From positions 1,736,001 to 1,800,000 of the forward strand of contig NC_026742.1 of the NCBI RefSeq assembly GCF_000210295.1: a DNA stretch of 64,000 nucleotides. The letters are read 5' to 3'. Each line of letters starts with the position of its first letter. Position 1 is the stretch's first letter. The position numbers were made by a program, and so were the translations under genes. Positions 36,483 to 48,900 of this stretch are shown in pieces. The notes under the pieces are model-generated. The model ran no database searches, was not told the DNA's origin, and was given only the letters and a program-made list of their open reading frames with translations. This stretch comes from Trypanosoma brucei gambiense DAL972 (Eukaryota; Euglenozoa; Kinetoplastea; Trypanosomatida; Trypanosomatidae).

Positions 36483-39400
36483 CTACGACAGCTCGAATGT
36501 ATCCCCTGCGTACATGATGCTGAGTTGAAGTTTATTATACATTAGTTCTTCTGTTGGGTACGGTGGCATCTTCAAATAGCGGAAACACGTATTGACGGAT
36601 GGAAGGGGCCAATCTATTCCCACAGCTTTAGTTCCGTTGCCCGTCCGTGAGATCCGCCGTGACCGATCACCGCCTTTTCGCCCGCCGTTAGAACCGTCTT
36701 TGCCATTGCCTTCCGTATGGGAGGCATCAGGTAATGTCGGCATATGGGTACTTTGCACAACTGTAATGGCACCAAGTGCACTGATGCCGCCATGCGGAAG
36801 GCGCGGGCAGCCCGTACAGAAGAGAAGAAATGCTCGTTGCTCACGGGGGCCAAAGCGCTTCGCGAGAATATTCTGCAGCATTGTTATCTGTGGGGACTCG
36901 CTGTTATAACCATGATCGGGGACGATGATGGATTTGATCTCTGCAGCTGTCCAGAGGGGTTCGGAATCCCTGATGCGATTGCCACACAACAACGACATCG
37001 CCTCGCTGGCATCAAGTGCTGCTAGCGCCTCGCAAGGGACCACATCACGGAAACCATATGTAATGAAGCGGATGGGCATAACGACTGACTCATACAAGAG
37101 AGCGCTGGCAGCTCGTCTAATGTAAGCGGATACATTCGTCAAGTTTACGCATGTGCTCTGTCCCTTGTCTATCATCTCGAATCTATCGTCACCGGGCATT
37201 GTGAAGGGTAAATCAAGGGATGATAACTCTTTCGAACTCATTGAAAGCAATGAACGTAAGCTGGAAGCCACTTGCTTATCCATCATCTCCACTTCTTCGA
37301 TGCCAAGTGACATGAAGTCGATGGGTCGCTCCGGCTCCCACGGCTGCTCCTCCTTTTCCGTGCAGCGAAGCACTATACGTGATGGTGGAATTCCACGGCA
37401 AAGAAACAGCGCCAATGCAGGACTGATATCCAAAGGAAAGACAACTGCATCGGTGAATGCCCGACCCAGTACGGTGCCAACGAGATAATACAACTGGGCG
37501 CGCTCTTCATCCACCTCGAAAAAATCATTCATACAGAGAAACCTTTCCGTCAACGCTTTAGTGTCACGACAGGAAGACAGCGATAGATCTGTTGAAAAAC
37601 GTTGCAGTACTTTGGGGACGGAGCTACACGGAAAAAGTCCCTCAGGGCGGGACTCCACCCTCTGCTCATCGTCAAATGTCCTGCTGTTACTCTTCGACCT
37701 TAATTGCCGGTTTCCACAACTGTCACCACTTTCATGTGTTGTTGATGAGCGTGAAGAGTTATTCCATAGCCGCAGCCGACACTTGGTGAGCTCCCTTGCA
37801 ATGAGGGTGTAGAAGTGTGCCGTCGGTCCCTGGCCTATCCCGACCTCACCCTTGAACTGAATCGATATAGGCGCACGGCATTCCGCCCCTTTTCTGAGAA
37901 CCATGTAGGCTCCATGAAGCAAATCATTGCGACTGACAACATACTTGTGGTTTTCATACTTGGACCACTCTGACGGATACACCTTGTACATACGATACCT
38001 CCGACTCCCCATTGAGCTTCTTATATTCGCATGAAGCGCGCGGCGAGCACCATACGCAAGAAAACGTACGACATCCTCCCGAACGGATGGGGGAACAAGA
38101 AACTTTGCCTCCGTCAAAATGAAGTCAACCCAGCGTGGAACAGCGATACGTGGTGGCAGAAGCGCTATACGAAGCGCCGATGCCGCTACGGATTTAACAA
38201 GCTGAGTTGTCAGAATGGCGCTTACAAAAACGTCGGGGTTGATAGGGATCGTATTCGCCACCATTAATGGTTGAAGTATTTTGTGAAGAAGGATGAGAAG
38301 AAGAACATCCGGACTCTGCGAAAGATGTGACGGCTTACGCACCAATTTCGACGGGTAGGCAGTGTTCAGCTCTTCCCTCGACCGCAGGCCACAACAGCAG
38401 TGTGTGTGAGCGTCGCTTTCAAAATGATGAAATCGGTTCAGCTGCCAGCTCGTTATATGCTCCTTGTCCTCAGTTGCTGACGGCGGTACTTCCCCATTCA
38501 CAATGTCCCCACGCAACAGAAGGAGTGTTTTGGATAAGCCCTTTTCTCCACCACCCAAGTTCAAAGGTTCTCCGTGACTCTCTGGGGTCACAAGACAGCT
38601 CTCCAGCTGACCCACAACATCCACTAGACCCAAATTCAACGCCCGCTGCATTATGTTTCCCATGAGAGTTTCCTGATAAGCACAACGTCCCGTGGGTGAC
38701 GTATACAAAACATACCGATCTTCCATGGCATCGTGCAACATACGCTCCAACCTGCTTGGTTCCTCCAGGTCCACAGGCGTTTTTTTGTTGTGGGCATCAA
38801 GTTCGTCTAGAGATTCGATCGTCTCCCGCTGCGCGATGAAGCCGTCGATCAGTCGCTGCAACTCCTGCCGGAGCTCAACATAACTCATCGTTTCCTTTTT
38901 TCGCGACAAAACCAGTTGCACTCGTTCCAGAAACACCTCAGCAGCGAGAGTCGATTGCGGACAAGGAGCAACTTCGGTACCCTTGGTGGAGTTAGAGTCT
39001 GTGCGGAATGTCCGCTCAATATCCCCAATGCTGGAAAACAAATGTGCACTAATAGCAACGTTCACACGTGACTTTGGCTGTACTACTGTGTCAGGGGCCC
39101 CCGCTGCAACACCATTAAAAGATGAGGAGCGACGACCCGTAGCACCGCCATCACGCGAAGTGATAAAATGGCTATGGCAACTAACACAGAGAAAATAGTT
39201 ACACACATTACAACCGAACCCCGTCTCCAGTTGCTCTTCACATGACTCGCAGGAACGTTTCGGTGCGATCACCTCCAGTGAAAGCAACAAATGACCATTT
39301 GGACAAGACTCACGTACCGTTAGTTTCGAACCGCGCTGCGACACTGCACGTTGGGAGGGCGTGGAACTAGGAATATCCCCGGATTTGAGGCTGCTGCAGG

Positions 39401-42221
39401 GTTGATTCCTTCCCCGATCGTGGCTAACACCACGGCGGCAAGGATTTCCCGAACTGGATGGGTAAACTGTCTTGCGACACAGAGATACATCCTGCGATAG
39501 CTGCGAAACTGCACTCATGGCTTTGGTCAGCGGCACACAAGTCACACGCTGCGATGTCATCAGCGATTCAACAAAGGGCAAGTTGCTGATAAGACAAAGG
39601 GCAGAAACTAAATTTTCGATTAACGCCTCCACACCACGTGGATACTCGGCCATTAATTGTAAGAAACATTTGAGACGATCTTTCTGGCAGAGCCGTTTAA
39701 GTTGATCAGCGATACGCACACCCCCAAAAGTTGCTGGGTCGGTTCCTGTGTCAACCGTAAGGCCCGGGACAACTCCCTCACTTACCAACGCACCGGAAGA
39801 TTCAGCAGCGCAAGTCGCCCCTATTTCCTCATTTGTATCATACTCGCCTCCTCCAGTGTTCGACATTAATAGATAGCCCAACACCGCATCCGCAATACCC
39901 ATTTTAGATATCTCAAATGCTGTTATATTTCCCGACGTTTTCTCCATAACCCTCAGCACTTGTGCCACTACCTTCTGGTGCGTTCCAAATACCATAGTTT
40001 GCTTTCTCAGTTCTTGCACTGACTCCCAAAGGGCTGTAACACAACCTACATGAGACCGGGCCGAAGGGGGAACTGAGTTTTCACTCATCTCTTTCTCCAC
40101 AGTTGACAGTATCGCACGAACCATCGCCATTAAGTGCATCGTTCGGTTCTCGGGTCCCTCCAGCTTGACTTTTGGTACCATCCGACGAATTTTACCATCA
40201 TGATCATCTGCCTGTCGATCATCCAGCCTTTTGCATTTCGAATTGGCCAAATTTTCCAACTGCTTCACTAAGCCGCATCTATAAGCCGTCTCTGCCGCTT
40301 TCCACTCTGATGACCCTGGGTGGCGAAGAAGCCACACCATCATCGTGAGAGCCACGGATTTCGTTGCCTTGTCAGCCGAAATGAGTGCGGTGCGAAGCAT
40401 GTCACACAACGGACGCATTGTCTTGCGCAACAGTTCCGTAAGTTGCTGGGGTTTCTTGGCCAATATCGCTGCCTGAAGCAGAGCCGCGCAGGCACACACG
40501 CCCAGTTGCATAGCCATTGATCCCGACGCCCAGGTTGCATATTTGCATAGACTCTCAAGATACATCTCCGCGATCTTCATGGATGCGGCTGGAACTGGCG
40601 CGCTGTTGTTGAGAACATAGTAACGACACAACTCCGACTCACGCCTGTTTACTAGTTTGTCCATACCAGAAGAAATTGGCACTCCTATATTTTCTTCTGC
40701 AGAGTTTGCTATGTATTCAACAACACCCGTGACATCCTTCGCTGCTTTCACAGATCGTATATCTGCTTCATTCATCACATGAAAGACAAAGGGGACGAAT
40801 TTGCGTGAAATATTGAGCTCAGCACCTCCAAATCCGCTGCAGATCTTCATTGTTGCAAGATTCGCAGTTAGTATCTTTGAGTGTATCCTAAGCGTCACCT
40901 CTTTTGTACGACGAGCCAAGCAAGTTTCCAGCGTCACACAAGCCTCCTCCGGTATGGGACTGTTATGCCGCATTTCATCTTCCCACATCCATTTGTGCAC
41001 AGGAAGAACTACTTTGGGCTTTGGCCCAAAAGCCTCACTGGGAAGTGGGGGGGATGCCAAAATAAAGTGACGTATGGCAGCAATGGAAACAATATGATTT
41101 TTATCGCGCCGATGTGCGGCCCGTGATATGCCACCAACAGGAAAAGGGTCGGACAGAAGCATTGTAATGCTCGGGTCTGAGTCATCGAGTACAATTCCAT
41201 AAAAAGCCCGCGCTTCCTTGGAAAGAAGCATATCACTCACATTAACCCAATCTGCCGTAAGGATAATGTCTATCATCGTTTCCGAGAAGAGAAGACGCTC
41301 AGAGCGCACGGAAGGGTCAAGTGCGACGTTACCATCGTTTAACAAAAGAAGTCGGTAAAGACATCGGCAGAGCTCCGATGTTATCATTCTCTGCGCAGAT
41401 GAAAGGCGGTTGAAGAGCACAGCCCGTCGTATGAGCATGCCGAGACACTGCAATGCCAACTCCAACAACGACCATGAGTCTGGCGATGATTCAAGACTTG
41501 ACGCATACTGCTGAATCATACCTTGCAAGAACGGCACAAGAATGTGGTCCGTAGTTACTACAGATGGCTTGACGCAAGGTTTATTTTCCTGTTGTTCATC
41601 TTTAAGGGACTTGCAGCAGGAGAATAAGGATACTACACTGCTGAAGAATTTCCTCTTCCTCGTTTCTGACGGTAGTACAACCTTGGAGCAAACGGCTAAG
41701 AGAACGTCGAGAGCCTGTCGCGTAAGTAGGGCGTTCTCATACTGTGCAGTCTTGGTGACATCTCTTAAGCCAAGGTGTACTAAGGAAACGCTACTTTCAT
41801 CCAGCGTGACGAACCGAATAAGCCGGAGGACCTCCTCCATCAGCATGACGCGATCCAAGTTGCTGAAGCGCATCTCCCGACTATGAACACGTGCAAGAAC
41901 TTCCGTTGCTATACGTACAAGGCGCTTGTGGTATGGATGCACTCCACAATACGAAGTGGGGACATGTTCCATTATGAGTGAAAGTGCGCGAAAGATCATC
42001 GTCAAGGCATCGCCAGCCCTAAAAAAGCGCTCACTCTCCGCCATGTGTACTAAAGTCGGCACCACCCTCATTGAATCAAATCCACGTAAATAAACCTCTA
42101 CACCCATTACGAGAGACATGCACATGTCCTCCAGTGCACCAACCACTCTCTCAGGGTCTTTGCTCAGATGTTGAACCGCCTTAATTTGCTGCTTGGAGTC
42201 CACCACTAGCTGTCTTGACAT
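36483..42221 (-). CDS. Giant HECT-domain E3 ubiquitin ligase
   Basis: 1912 residues. The N-terminal about 950 residues are helical, probably armadillo/HEAT-type. At about 964-1015 lies a Cys/His cluster (CPNGH, CESCEEQL, CNVCNYFLCVSCHSHF) resembling a ZZ or C1-type zinc finger. The C-terminal about 430 residues are a HECT domain: the N-lobe includes ISIQFKGEVGIGQGPTAHFY, typical of the 'v.F.gE.GvDaGGp.rEff' strand, and PFTMPGDDRFE; the C-lobe ends LPSVNTCFRYLKMPPYPTEE with the catalytic cysteine at residue 1879 (codon 36587-36585). About 45 Gly/Ser/Arg-rich residues are inserted between the 'GG' strand and that cysteine. Armadillo plus HECT recalls TRIP12/Ufd4-like ligases. It accepts ubiquitin on Cys1879 and transfers it to substrate; substrates are unknown. 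Confidence 0.9.
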   Translation of the reverse strand: MSRQLVVDSKQQIKAVQHLSKDPERVVGALEDMCMSLVMGVEVYLRGFDSMRVVPTLVHMAESERFFRAGDALTMIFRALSLIMEHVPTSYCGVHPYHKRLVRIATEVLARVHSREMRFSNLDRVMLMEEVLRLIRFVTLDESSVSLVHLGLRDVTKTAQYENALLTRQALDVLLAVCSKVVLPSETRKRKFFSSVVSLFSCCKSLKDEQQENKPCVKPSVVTTDHILVPFLQGMIQQYASSLESSPDSWSLLELALQCLGMLIRRAVLFNRLSSAQRMITSELCRCLYRLLLLNDGNVALDPSVRSERLLFSETMIDIILTADWVNVSDMLLSKEARAFYGIVLDDSDPSITMLLSDPFPVGGISRAAHRRDKNHIVSIAAIRHFILASPPLPSEAFGPKPKVVLPVHKWMWEDEMRHNSPIPEEACVTLETCLARRTKEVTLRIHSKILTANLATMKICSGFGGAELNISRKFVPFVFHVMNEADIRSVKAAKDVTGVVEYIANSAEENIGVPISSGMDKLVNRRESELCRYYVLNNSAPVPAASMKIAEMYLESLCKYATWASGSMAMQLGVCACAALLQAAILAKKPQQLTELLRKTMRPLCDMLRTALISADKATKSVALTMMVWLLRHPGSSEWKAAETAYRCGLVKQLENLANSKCKRLDDRQADDHDGKIRRMVPKVKLEGPENRTMHLMAMVRAILSTVEKEMSENSVPPSARSHVGCVTALWESVQELRKQTMVFGTHQKVVAQVLRVMEKTSGNITAFEISKMGIADAVLGYLLMSNTGGGEYDTNEEIGATCAAESSGALVSEGVVPGLTVDTGTDPATFGGVRIADQLKRLCQKDRLKCFLQLMAEYPRGVEALIENLVSALCLISNLPFVESLMTSQRVTCVPLTKAMSAVSQLSQDVSLCRKTVYPSSSGNPCRRGVSHDRGRNQPCSSLKSGDIPSSTPSQRAVSQRGSKLTVRESCPNGHLLLSLEVIAPKRSCESCEEQLETGFGCNVCNYFLCVSCHSHFITSRDGGATGRRSSSFNGVAAGAPDTVVQPKSRVNVAISAHLFSSIGDIERTFRTDSNSTKGTEVAPCPQSTLAAEVFLERVQLVLSRKKETMSYVELRQELQRLIDGFIAQRETIESLDELDAHNKKTPVDLEEPSRLERMLHDAMEDRYVLYTSPTGRCAYQETLMGNIMQRALNLGLVDVVGQLESCLVTPESHGEPLNLGGGEKGLSKTLLLLRGDIVNGEVPPSATEDKEHITSWQLNRFHHFESDAHTHCCCGLRSREELNTAYPSKLVRKPSHLSQSPDVLLLILLHKILQPLMVANTIPINPDVFVSAILTTQLVKSVAASALRIALLPPRIAVPRWVDFILTEAKFLVPPSVREDVVRFLAYGARRALHANIRSSMGSRRYRMYKVYPSEWSKYENHKYVVSRNDLLHGAYMVLRKGAECRAPISIQFKGEVGIGQGPTAHFYTLIARELTKCRLRLWNNSSRSSTTHESGDSCGNRQLRSKSNSRTFDDEQRVESRPEGLFPCSSVPKVLQRFSTDLSLSSCRDTKALTERFLCMNDFFEVDEERAQLYYLVGTVLGRAFTDAVVFPLDISPALALFLCRGIPPSRIVLRCTEKEEQPWEPERPIDFMSLGIEEVEMMDKQVASSLRSLLSMSSKELSSLDLPFTMPGDDRFEMIDKGQSTCVNLTNVSAYIRRAASALLYESVVMPIRFITYGFRDVVPCEALAALDASEAMSLLCGNRIRDSEPLWTAAEIKSIIVPDHGYNSESPQITMLQNILAKRFGPREQRAFLLFCTGCPRLPHGGISALGAITVVQSTHMPTLPDASHTEGNGKDGSNGGRKGGDRSRRISRTGNGTKAVGIDWPLPSVNTCFRYLKMPPYPTEELMYNKLQLSIMYAGDTFELS

Positions 42222-44662
42222 CGTTCCGCCAACTGATAATAAATTTTTAAAAAATCACAATCACCACTGCTTTGATAATATTCACAACAGCAACAACAAC
42301 AGTAGCAGGGTGAAAATATGCACCACGAACAAACGATCGAACACGCCCCAAAACTATAATACGAGTTGTATCAAACAGAAGGGAAGTCGAATCTTGTAGG
42401 GAGAAGAAAAATAGAATCGAATGTATATATAAATCAATATATATATATATATAATGATAAAAGATAGATAGATACTTGAGGTAAGTATAATTATACCTAT
42501 CTATATCTAAAATATATGAATATATATTTAGAGATATATATTCTCTTTGTTGTTACTACAGTAGTTTGTGAAAAAAGGGTACGGTAATACAAGTATAGAT
42601 GTTTAAAATGTCAATTTAAGAGGAAAAAAAAGAAAAGGAAGCGCGAGGTACGTTAGAATATGAAATAAGAAATATGTGGATATTTAAGCAATGAGCGACA
42701 CATTGTTACTTTAATTATTTCAAAAAAAAAAAAGCTTATTATTAGTATTATTTTCAAAGGACCCAGAGGAAATGTCCACATATATATATTTATTTATTCA
42801 TAATTCCCCCTTACCGACCTTAATAATAATAATAATCATATGCATCATGAACATGCGCATCACCTCCAAAATAAAATTATATATATATATATATATTTGA
42901 AAGTTTTATTAATAGTGTTTGACCACCAGCGACGTTTTTCCACTAAAAAGAGGTGACTGTAGGATTCTTTTTTTTTTTCGTTCCATTTTATTGAAAACCT
43001 TACACCTTTGCCTTCAAGATGTGCTACTGCTACCATTTAAGTGTTGGGCAAGCAAAAAAAAAAAAGAACTAATGACGATGGAGGGAAAAGATGAGAAAAA
43101 AAGAAAGAAAGAAAGAAAGAAAGAAAGAAACAGCAAAAAAAAAATAATAATAATAATTAGATATAGAGAATGCATTTAGGAACGTTTTGATAGTAAAATG
43201 CACAGCTGAAGTAGTTAACAGAAAAATGTAGCCATGCATCAAACCACCCGGTTGATAAATGGATATCGCAAAAGTCCAGTCTTTTTCTTTTCCTTTTTCA
43301 TTGTAGATATATATTTTTTCTTATATGAATAAATATAAATATATACTTTATGTTTATATTTATACTTATATTTATATATTTCACTGCCGCTACAACCACA
43401 CTTTTTAAGAGCAAAAAAAAAAAAAAATCTCACAGTCATTTCTTTATCTCCTCCCTCGCTTCCTCACTCACATGCTTCATCATTCCTCGTGTCATTATTG
43501 TTACCACCTTTTCTTCTTCGTTTCCTCCCTCTTATCACTTGTCGACATTTCAACCAATTAATGAAAGCACATGCGCACATAGGGAAGTAAAAATTTTAAA
43601 AAACAATAATTTTTTTTTAAAAAAAGGAGCAAAACACAAATAAGGGCTAACGAGAGAAGAAAATAAATGAAGATGACGGCAGTTCCTTTCGTTAATGTAT
43701 GGAACATACCTCAACAATAGCAATAATGAACACATGAATGAATGAGCAAAAGGGGTTCGGCACCCCAGCGTGGAGAGCGACAAGTAACAATTTCGAATAG
43801 AGGTGAGCAAAGGAAAAAAAAAAGGGAAAACGGGGAAGAATGAGACGGTAAAGCACAAATAATAAATGAAAACAGCATCGGAAGCAACAACACCGAGTAG
43901 AAAACACTATAAAATAAAACACAAAATGATAAGCATGTCGTTGGTTTTACAATTGAAGTCAAACCATAAAATGTGCATGTGTTCGTCAGTGAAAACCCCC
44001 GCACATGCGACCCGCACCCTTTTATATGCCCACCATCCCTCACAGAAACCGACATGAATAAAGGCGGTACGAATAGAAAGAGTAAGGAAGAGAGAAATAT
44101 GAAAAGCAAGTAAGAGGGGAGGGAAAAGGCAGTAAACCGCGGCGAAACTTCTGAGGAATAACAAAAAGTAAACCAAACGTGTCCAATTCGCTCATCTCTT
44201 CCTCTCACTCTCTTTATTCTTTTTTTTTTTCTTCTCACGGTTGTATGACATGAGTCTCTAGACATGATACAAAAGAGGGCAAACTGTGGGCAGTAAAGAA
44301 GAGAGGGGACGACACTCATCAGGTTGTCAAGCAAAGGACCGTTAGCAATTTCCTTCCCTTTTCCTTTTTTCCCTTTTTCCCTTTTGTGGGTGTACACCTA
44401 CAATACCGGACAAAACAAAAGAAAACAAAAACAGCACGTGCAAGAACACGAGCTCTACAATATATGAAATACCATTACCAGCAATGGTTCCTCATCATAT
44501 CATATCATATCATATCTTCTCTTCTTATCCCATACCATCTCATATTTTCCTTTCTTCTTTCACTTTGCCAACACACCTCAGTATCACAACATGCGCCAAC
44601 GTCCCTCCCCTCCCCTCCTTTTCTTCCTCTCACCATTCTTCTTTTTTTTTTTCCATTATTAC
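42222..44662. other. 2.4 kb AT-rich region, probable long 3' UTR of the sorting nexin gene
   Basis: No gene seen. A short acceptor (TTATTATCAG, AG at 42234-42233) serves the HECT gene. Otherwise the region holds TA microsatellites (42420-42460, 42880-42900), a (GAAA)n run at 43101-43130, T9A7 at 43610-43625 and (CATAT)n at 44493-44515. Confidence 0.5.
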
Positions 44663-45922
44663 CTAATCGTCATCAATCAAATGGTCACTGATGGGTTGGC
44701 CCTGCGTCAATAGAGGCGAGAGCTTCTCCCATGACTGCTTCAGACGCCCCGCGTATTTGATCTGCAGGTCAGCAAACATCTTTAGAATTGTTTTGATGTC
44801 ATATTGCTTGTCACGATGGAAGCGATGAATTTCTTCCTTGAAAATCGCCTCGCCATCCGTCAACTCCTGTCGCGCCCTTTCCAATAACTGTTCTTGTTCA
44901 CTGATTTCATTCTCCAGTTTTGCGCGGCGTGCTGCCTGCCCAACCTGATCCAACACTTTATCCCTCTGCGCCCTGAGACCTTCTAACTGGCGTGCGAGGG
45001 CCTCCACATGATGTGCGCTTTGCAGCAAATGTTTTAGTGTTGCACGGACGGAGCCACACATGCCGTGGTAGTAGCTGAGTGTTTCGACTACTTGTTTTGT
45101 TTCATCATTAGCATGCTCCACATATAGAGTAGAAAGTTGGTCATTGTGCTGGCCAACAGCCGAGAGCACACGAGTGAGTGATGATTGACCAACCATCCCG
45201 TCCACCTCCGCCACTTTTTCAAAAGCAACACCAAATTCATGCAGGGAGTTGCTGGTATTCCTACGCCGGTCGACGAGGACTTGCACCTGCTCCCTCAATA
45301 CCTTCATACTCTCGTCCAGTTGTTTAATATACCTTCGCGTTCCCTCCCATGCAGTCATATCAACGGCACCGTTATTGACAGCTTGCGAATATGCCGCGCC
45401 AGCGTCTTCCAGCGTTTGTGCATCATTCCACGTGCGGGAAAGCACTTGACCAACGCTGTCGCCAATCGAATTCCTCAACGACCTGCCAGCGCCAGCAACA
45501 GGGGCTTGCATGCGCCGTTCCCACTCCGTCTCATCCATCTCAAGAAATTCCTGCAAAAGTTGTGCGGTGCGAAGACGTGGGTGAGCACCAACGCGGGTGA
45601 GGAATTTCTTCAGGGCGCGCTGGCGGTAATCGCGTGTCCGAGTGGCACTCTGAGAAGCGGAACCGACGATTTTATTAAATGTCCCATGCACTTCCTTTTC
45701 AGGAATGGGTGGTATGATGCAGTACGGGTATGCTTCACAGAGTTGCGTGCGGAACCATACAAAGTCATTATAACGCCTTACCACTTCCATTTCCTTGCGT
45801 GGGTACATGGGCAGTGTGGTGGAAGTGCGGATGCGATACATCCAATACGCCAAATCAAGGGCTCCTCCGCCTTTGCGCTCTTCCGGCTCCAGAACACGGA
45901 ACTCAAAGACATTTTCAGACAT
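44663..45922 (-). CDS. Sorting nexin, PX-BAR (SNX1/Vps5-like)
   Basis: 419 residues from the ATG at 45922; the longer frame to 45958 begins at TTG. The PX domain (about 6-140) has VRRYNDFVWFRTQL, the phosphoinositide-binding Arg-Tyr motif, the proline loop IIPPIPEKE and the closing helix YRQRALKKFLTRVGAHPRLR. The remainder, about 190-410, is a long antiparallel helical region (LREQVQVLVDRRRN, LARQLEGLRAQRDKV, KLENEISEQEQLLERARQEL) consistent with a BAR domain. PX-BAR proteins bind PI3P on endosomes, bend membranes into tubules and partner with the Vps35-29-26 retromer trimer. Assignment to the Vps5 subtype is by architecture only. It lies between two ubiquitin-pathway genes. Confidence 0.88.
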   Translation of the reverse strand: MSENVFEFRVLEPEERKGGGALDLAYWMYRIRTSTTLPMYPRKEMEVVRRYNDFVWFRTQLCEAYPYCIIPPIPEKEVHGTFNKIVGSASQSATRTRDYRQRALKKFLTRVGAHPRLRTAQLLQEFLEMDETEWERRMQAPVAGAGRSLRNSIGDSVGQVLSRTWNDAQTLEDAGAAYSQAVNNGAVDMTAWEGTRRYIKQLDESMKVLREQVQVLVDRRRNTSNSLHEFGVAFEKVAEVDGMVGQSSLTRVLSAVGQHNDQLSTLYVEHANDETKQVVETLSYYHGMCGSVRATLKHLLQSAHHVEALARQLEGLRAQRDKVLDQVGQAARRAKLENEISEQEQLLERARQELTDGEAIFKEEIHRFHRDKQYDIKTILKMFADLQIKYAGRLKQSWEKLSPLLTQGQPISDHLIDDD

Positions 45923-48900
45923 CTCACAGGCTTTTAAAAGATAAAATTTCCCCCTCAATTTGTTTTTTTTTTCCTCCTCCTTCCTGTTTCCTTACTTTTG
46001 TGTGTGTGTGTGTTATCTGTTGGTGTAACTGCAAACACGCTTTGATCAACTACTATCTGCCTCTGCCTCTGCCTCTTCTTGTCTTTTATTCCCCTTCCTT
46101 CTCTTCTGTTGTTGTTTCCTACTGTCAAAACAGACTGTAAAACAAAAGTCTTTCAACACTAAACGAATATGCTACCGAACACACTTCAACACTGCAAATC
46201 TAATTTTTTTTAAAAAACGATTCCTCCAAAATGTCAAAAACAAAAGCATATATAAACATATATATATATATATATGTTCATGTACGCATAAGGAAGCGAG
46301 AAGGAAGGAGCAATAAAGTCAAAATATCACAAAAGTGTGCAATCCACATGTTTAAAGAAATTATATATATATTAATCACGTACTCTCCGTTGGTTGCACA
46401 GCGAAAGTCTGGAAACACCAGCAAACTGGCAGCAGCGCATAAGATACTGCGACGTAATTTAACAAAGATAACTTTTACCGCCATCCTTGGTGAATAATAT
46501 AATCCTTTAATGGAGAATGAGTTGCAATACTTTCTTTTTCTTCCTTTTTTTAAAAAAAAGGAGCAAAAAATAAAAAAAAATAGGCGGTTCGGCATTTCTA
46601 TGGAATCGCCCGCACGCTTTCATATTTAATTTTACCTTTTCCTTCTTTTTTTTTTTGTTTGCTGTTAACTAACAAGCATCAGCGAGGTATCTATCTACTT
46701 GAAAAACTAATACACTAATACATATACCGCTTGCAATAATTTAGTATATAATATAATATTACCAATAGGAGACAAGAAAAATGGGGAGAAAAAAGAAAGA
46801 AAGAAAAAGGATCCGAAAAAGTGGTGCGGCAACAGTGGTGAGAATAATAATAATAATAGTGGAAAGTAAAAGGTTTATACTTCAATATCCTTCACATAAG
46901 ATAAAAAGGAATAAAGCGGAGCCGATGGGTGAAATGGAGGGTGTTGGGTGGAAAATGAGTAAAGTTTTTTTTTAAAAAAAAAAAGTAAATTATTTGATAA
47001 AACGAAACAACAATAGATAAGAATTTTGTTATCACCGTCAATAGCCAACGAAAACGACAAATCACCAGGGCAAACAAGAATATCATCAAAACATAATCAT
47101 CAATGAAACAACGGGAATTGATAAAAAGAAGAAGATATATATTTTTTTTTCTGTGAAACAATAATACTGATCGGAGGGGGAAAAAAAAAGAAAATTCTAC
47201 ACCCCGCAAGGAGTCGCATAAACATAAGTACAACAGAACACAATTATTAATTATTTATCAGAAGCGCCTTTTTTTTTTTTACTAATTACTGTATATCATA
47301 ACAAAAACGAAATTACGCCTCCGAATAAATATAGAAGTATAGGAACAACAATTTTACATCCATCAGTCAAACAAAATGAAATATCTAAAATACTGAAGAG
47401 AAGAGAAAGTAGAGGTAGAAAAGAAACAAAAGAAAAACGGGTTGCAACCACACTTATAAACAATATTCTCAAATAAAAATATACAAATGTACATATATAT
47501 ATATATTATTTTTTTTTTATATATTTATATATTTATTTAAATATAAATATAAATATATATATATATATGTTTGTGTTACTTACCCTTCATGAAAGGGGGA
47601 AGAGGGGGAGAAATGTGAAGTTAAGACACACCTCCACTCCTCTCTTCTTTTCTGTCCCGCACTCCCCCTTATATGCTGATTTGTTCTGTTCATTATATTT
47701 ATATTTTATACTTTTTACCGTATAATATTGTTTTTTTTTTAATATTATTATTATTATTACTTATTACTTATTATCATTTTGTATCCCTATCTCTCTGAAG
47801 GGAAATACGTAGAAGTTAAGAGAAGGGAGAAACCGTTTTTTTTCTTCTTCCCACACATATAAACACACACACACAAATAACAACAACAAAAAACAGCCAG
47901 AACAGAACAAAGCACAGCACATCACAGCAGAACAAAACAAAACAAAACGGACCAAAATACGAAGAAAAGAAAAAAATGGAAATGCCCAACGCGAGAAGAG
48001 GAAGACAAAACAAAAACAAAAATGAAGTCACAAACGTGAGAAAATTTGTTGAAGGAGACGGAGTTTTCAAAAGAAAAAAAAAGAAGAATTAGGAGGAGGA
48101 GGGGAGGGGGGAATAAATGTTAAAGCAGAAAGTGGCAAAATATGATATGATATAAAAAAAGGGGGGGAAAGAGAAAGGTAATCATACATAACAATAAACA
48201 GAGGCATATAAATGTGAATATGAATATGAATATGAATGTGGTACCGAGAAAGGAAGAAATTCAAAAGTTGAAACATAAAAACAGAAGAAGAAAAAAGGAA
48301 CGTAAAATTCATTGCGTCCACAAAGGGCAAACTAACTCGTGCATGAGCACTTTTTATTTATGTGTGTTTATGTGTGTGTGCTTGTATGTAAGTTTATTCT
48401 CGTTTTACAAACCTTTGCTATATATTTTTTTTCCTTAGCTTTTCCTATGCTTCCTCACCCCCACCATACACACACGCCCACACACCAACCCCCCCCAAAA
48501 AAAAAAAAATCGCCTCCTTCTCATTCATTTGCCTCAGCTCAATTCATTTCGTACACAAACATGTAAATATATAAACATATATATTTACATATTAAATTAT
48601 TATTTATTTACTTATTTTCATAAAGTTATAACAAAAAAAAAAGCCCTCATATGAAAACGCGTTAACGTCATCCCCATTTCTTCCATTTATACCCAATTGT
48701 TCTTTTTCTCTCCCTTTCTCTCTCTCTCTCACACATATATATATATACATACCGTCAAGCAGGAGAGAGGGGGAAGAAAAAAAAAAGATAAACAAAAAGT
48801 GAAAGCAAAAATAAAAATAAAAGTGAAGCTTAATTCTTTTTTTTTAAAAAAAAAAAGAAATTAAACAAATAAACCACCCAATTCATTCATTCATTCATTC

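Noticed and set aside
43101..43130. (GAAA)n as a possible CRISPR-like or tandem regulatory array
   Set aside because: Simple tetranucleotide microsatellite without spacers; common in trypanosome intergenic DNA.
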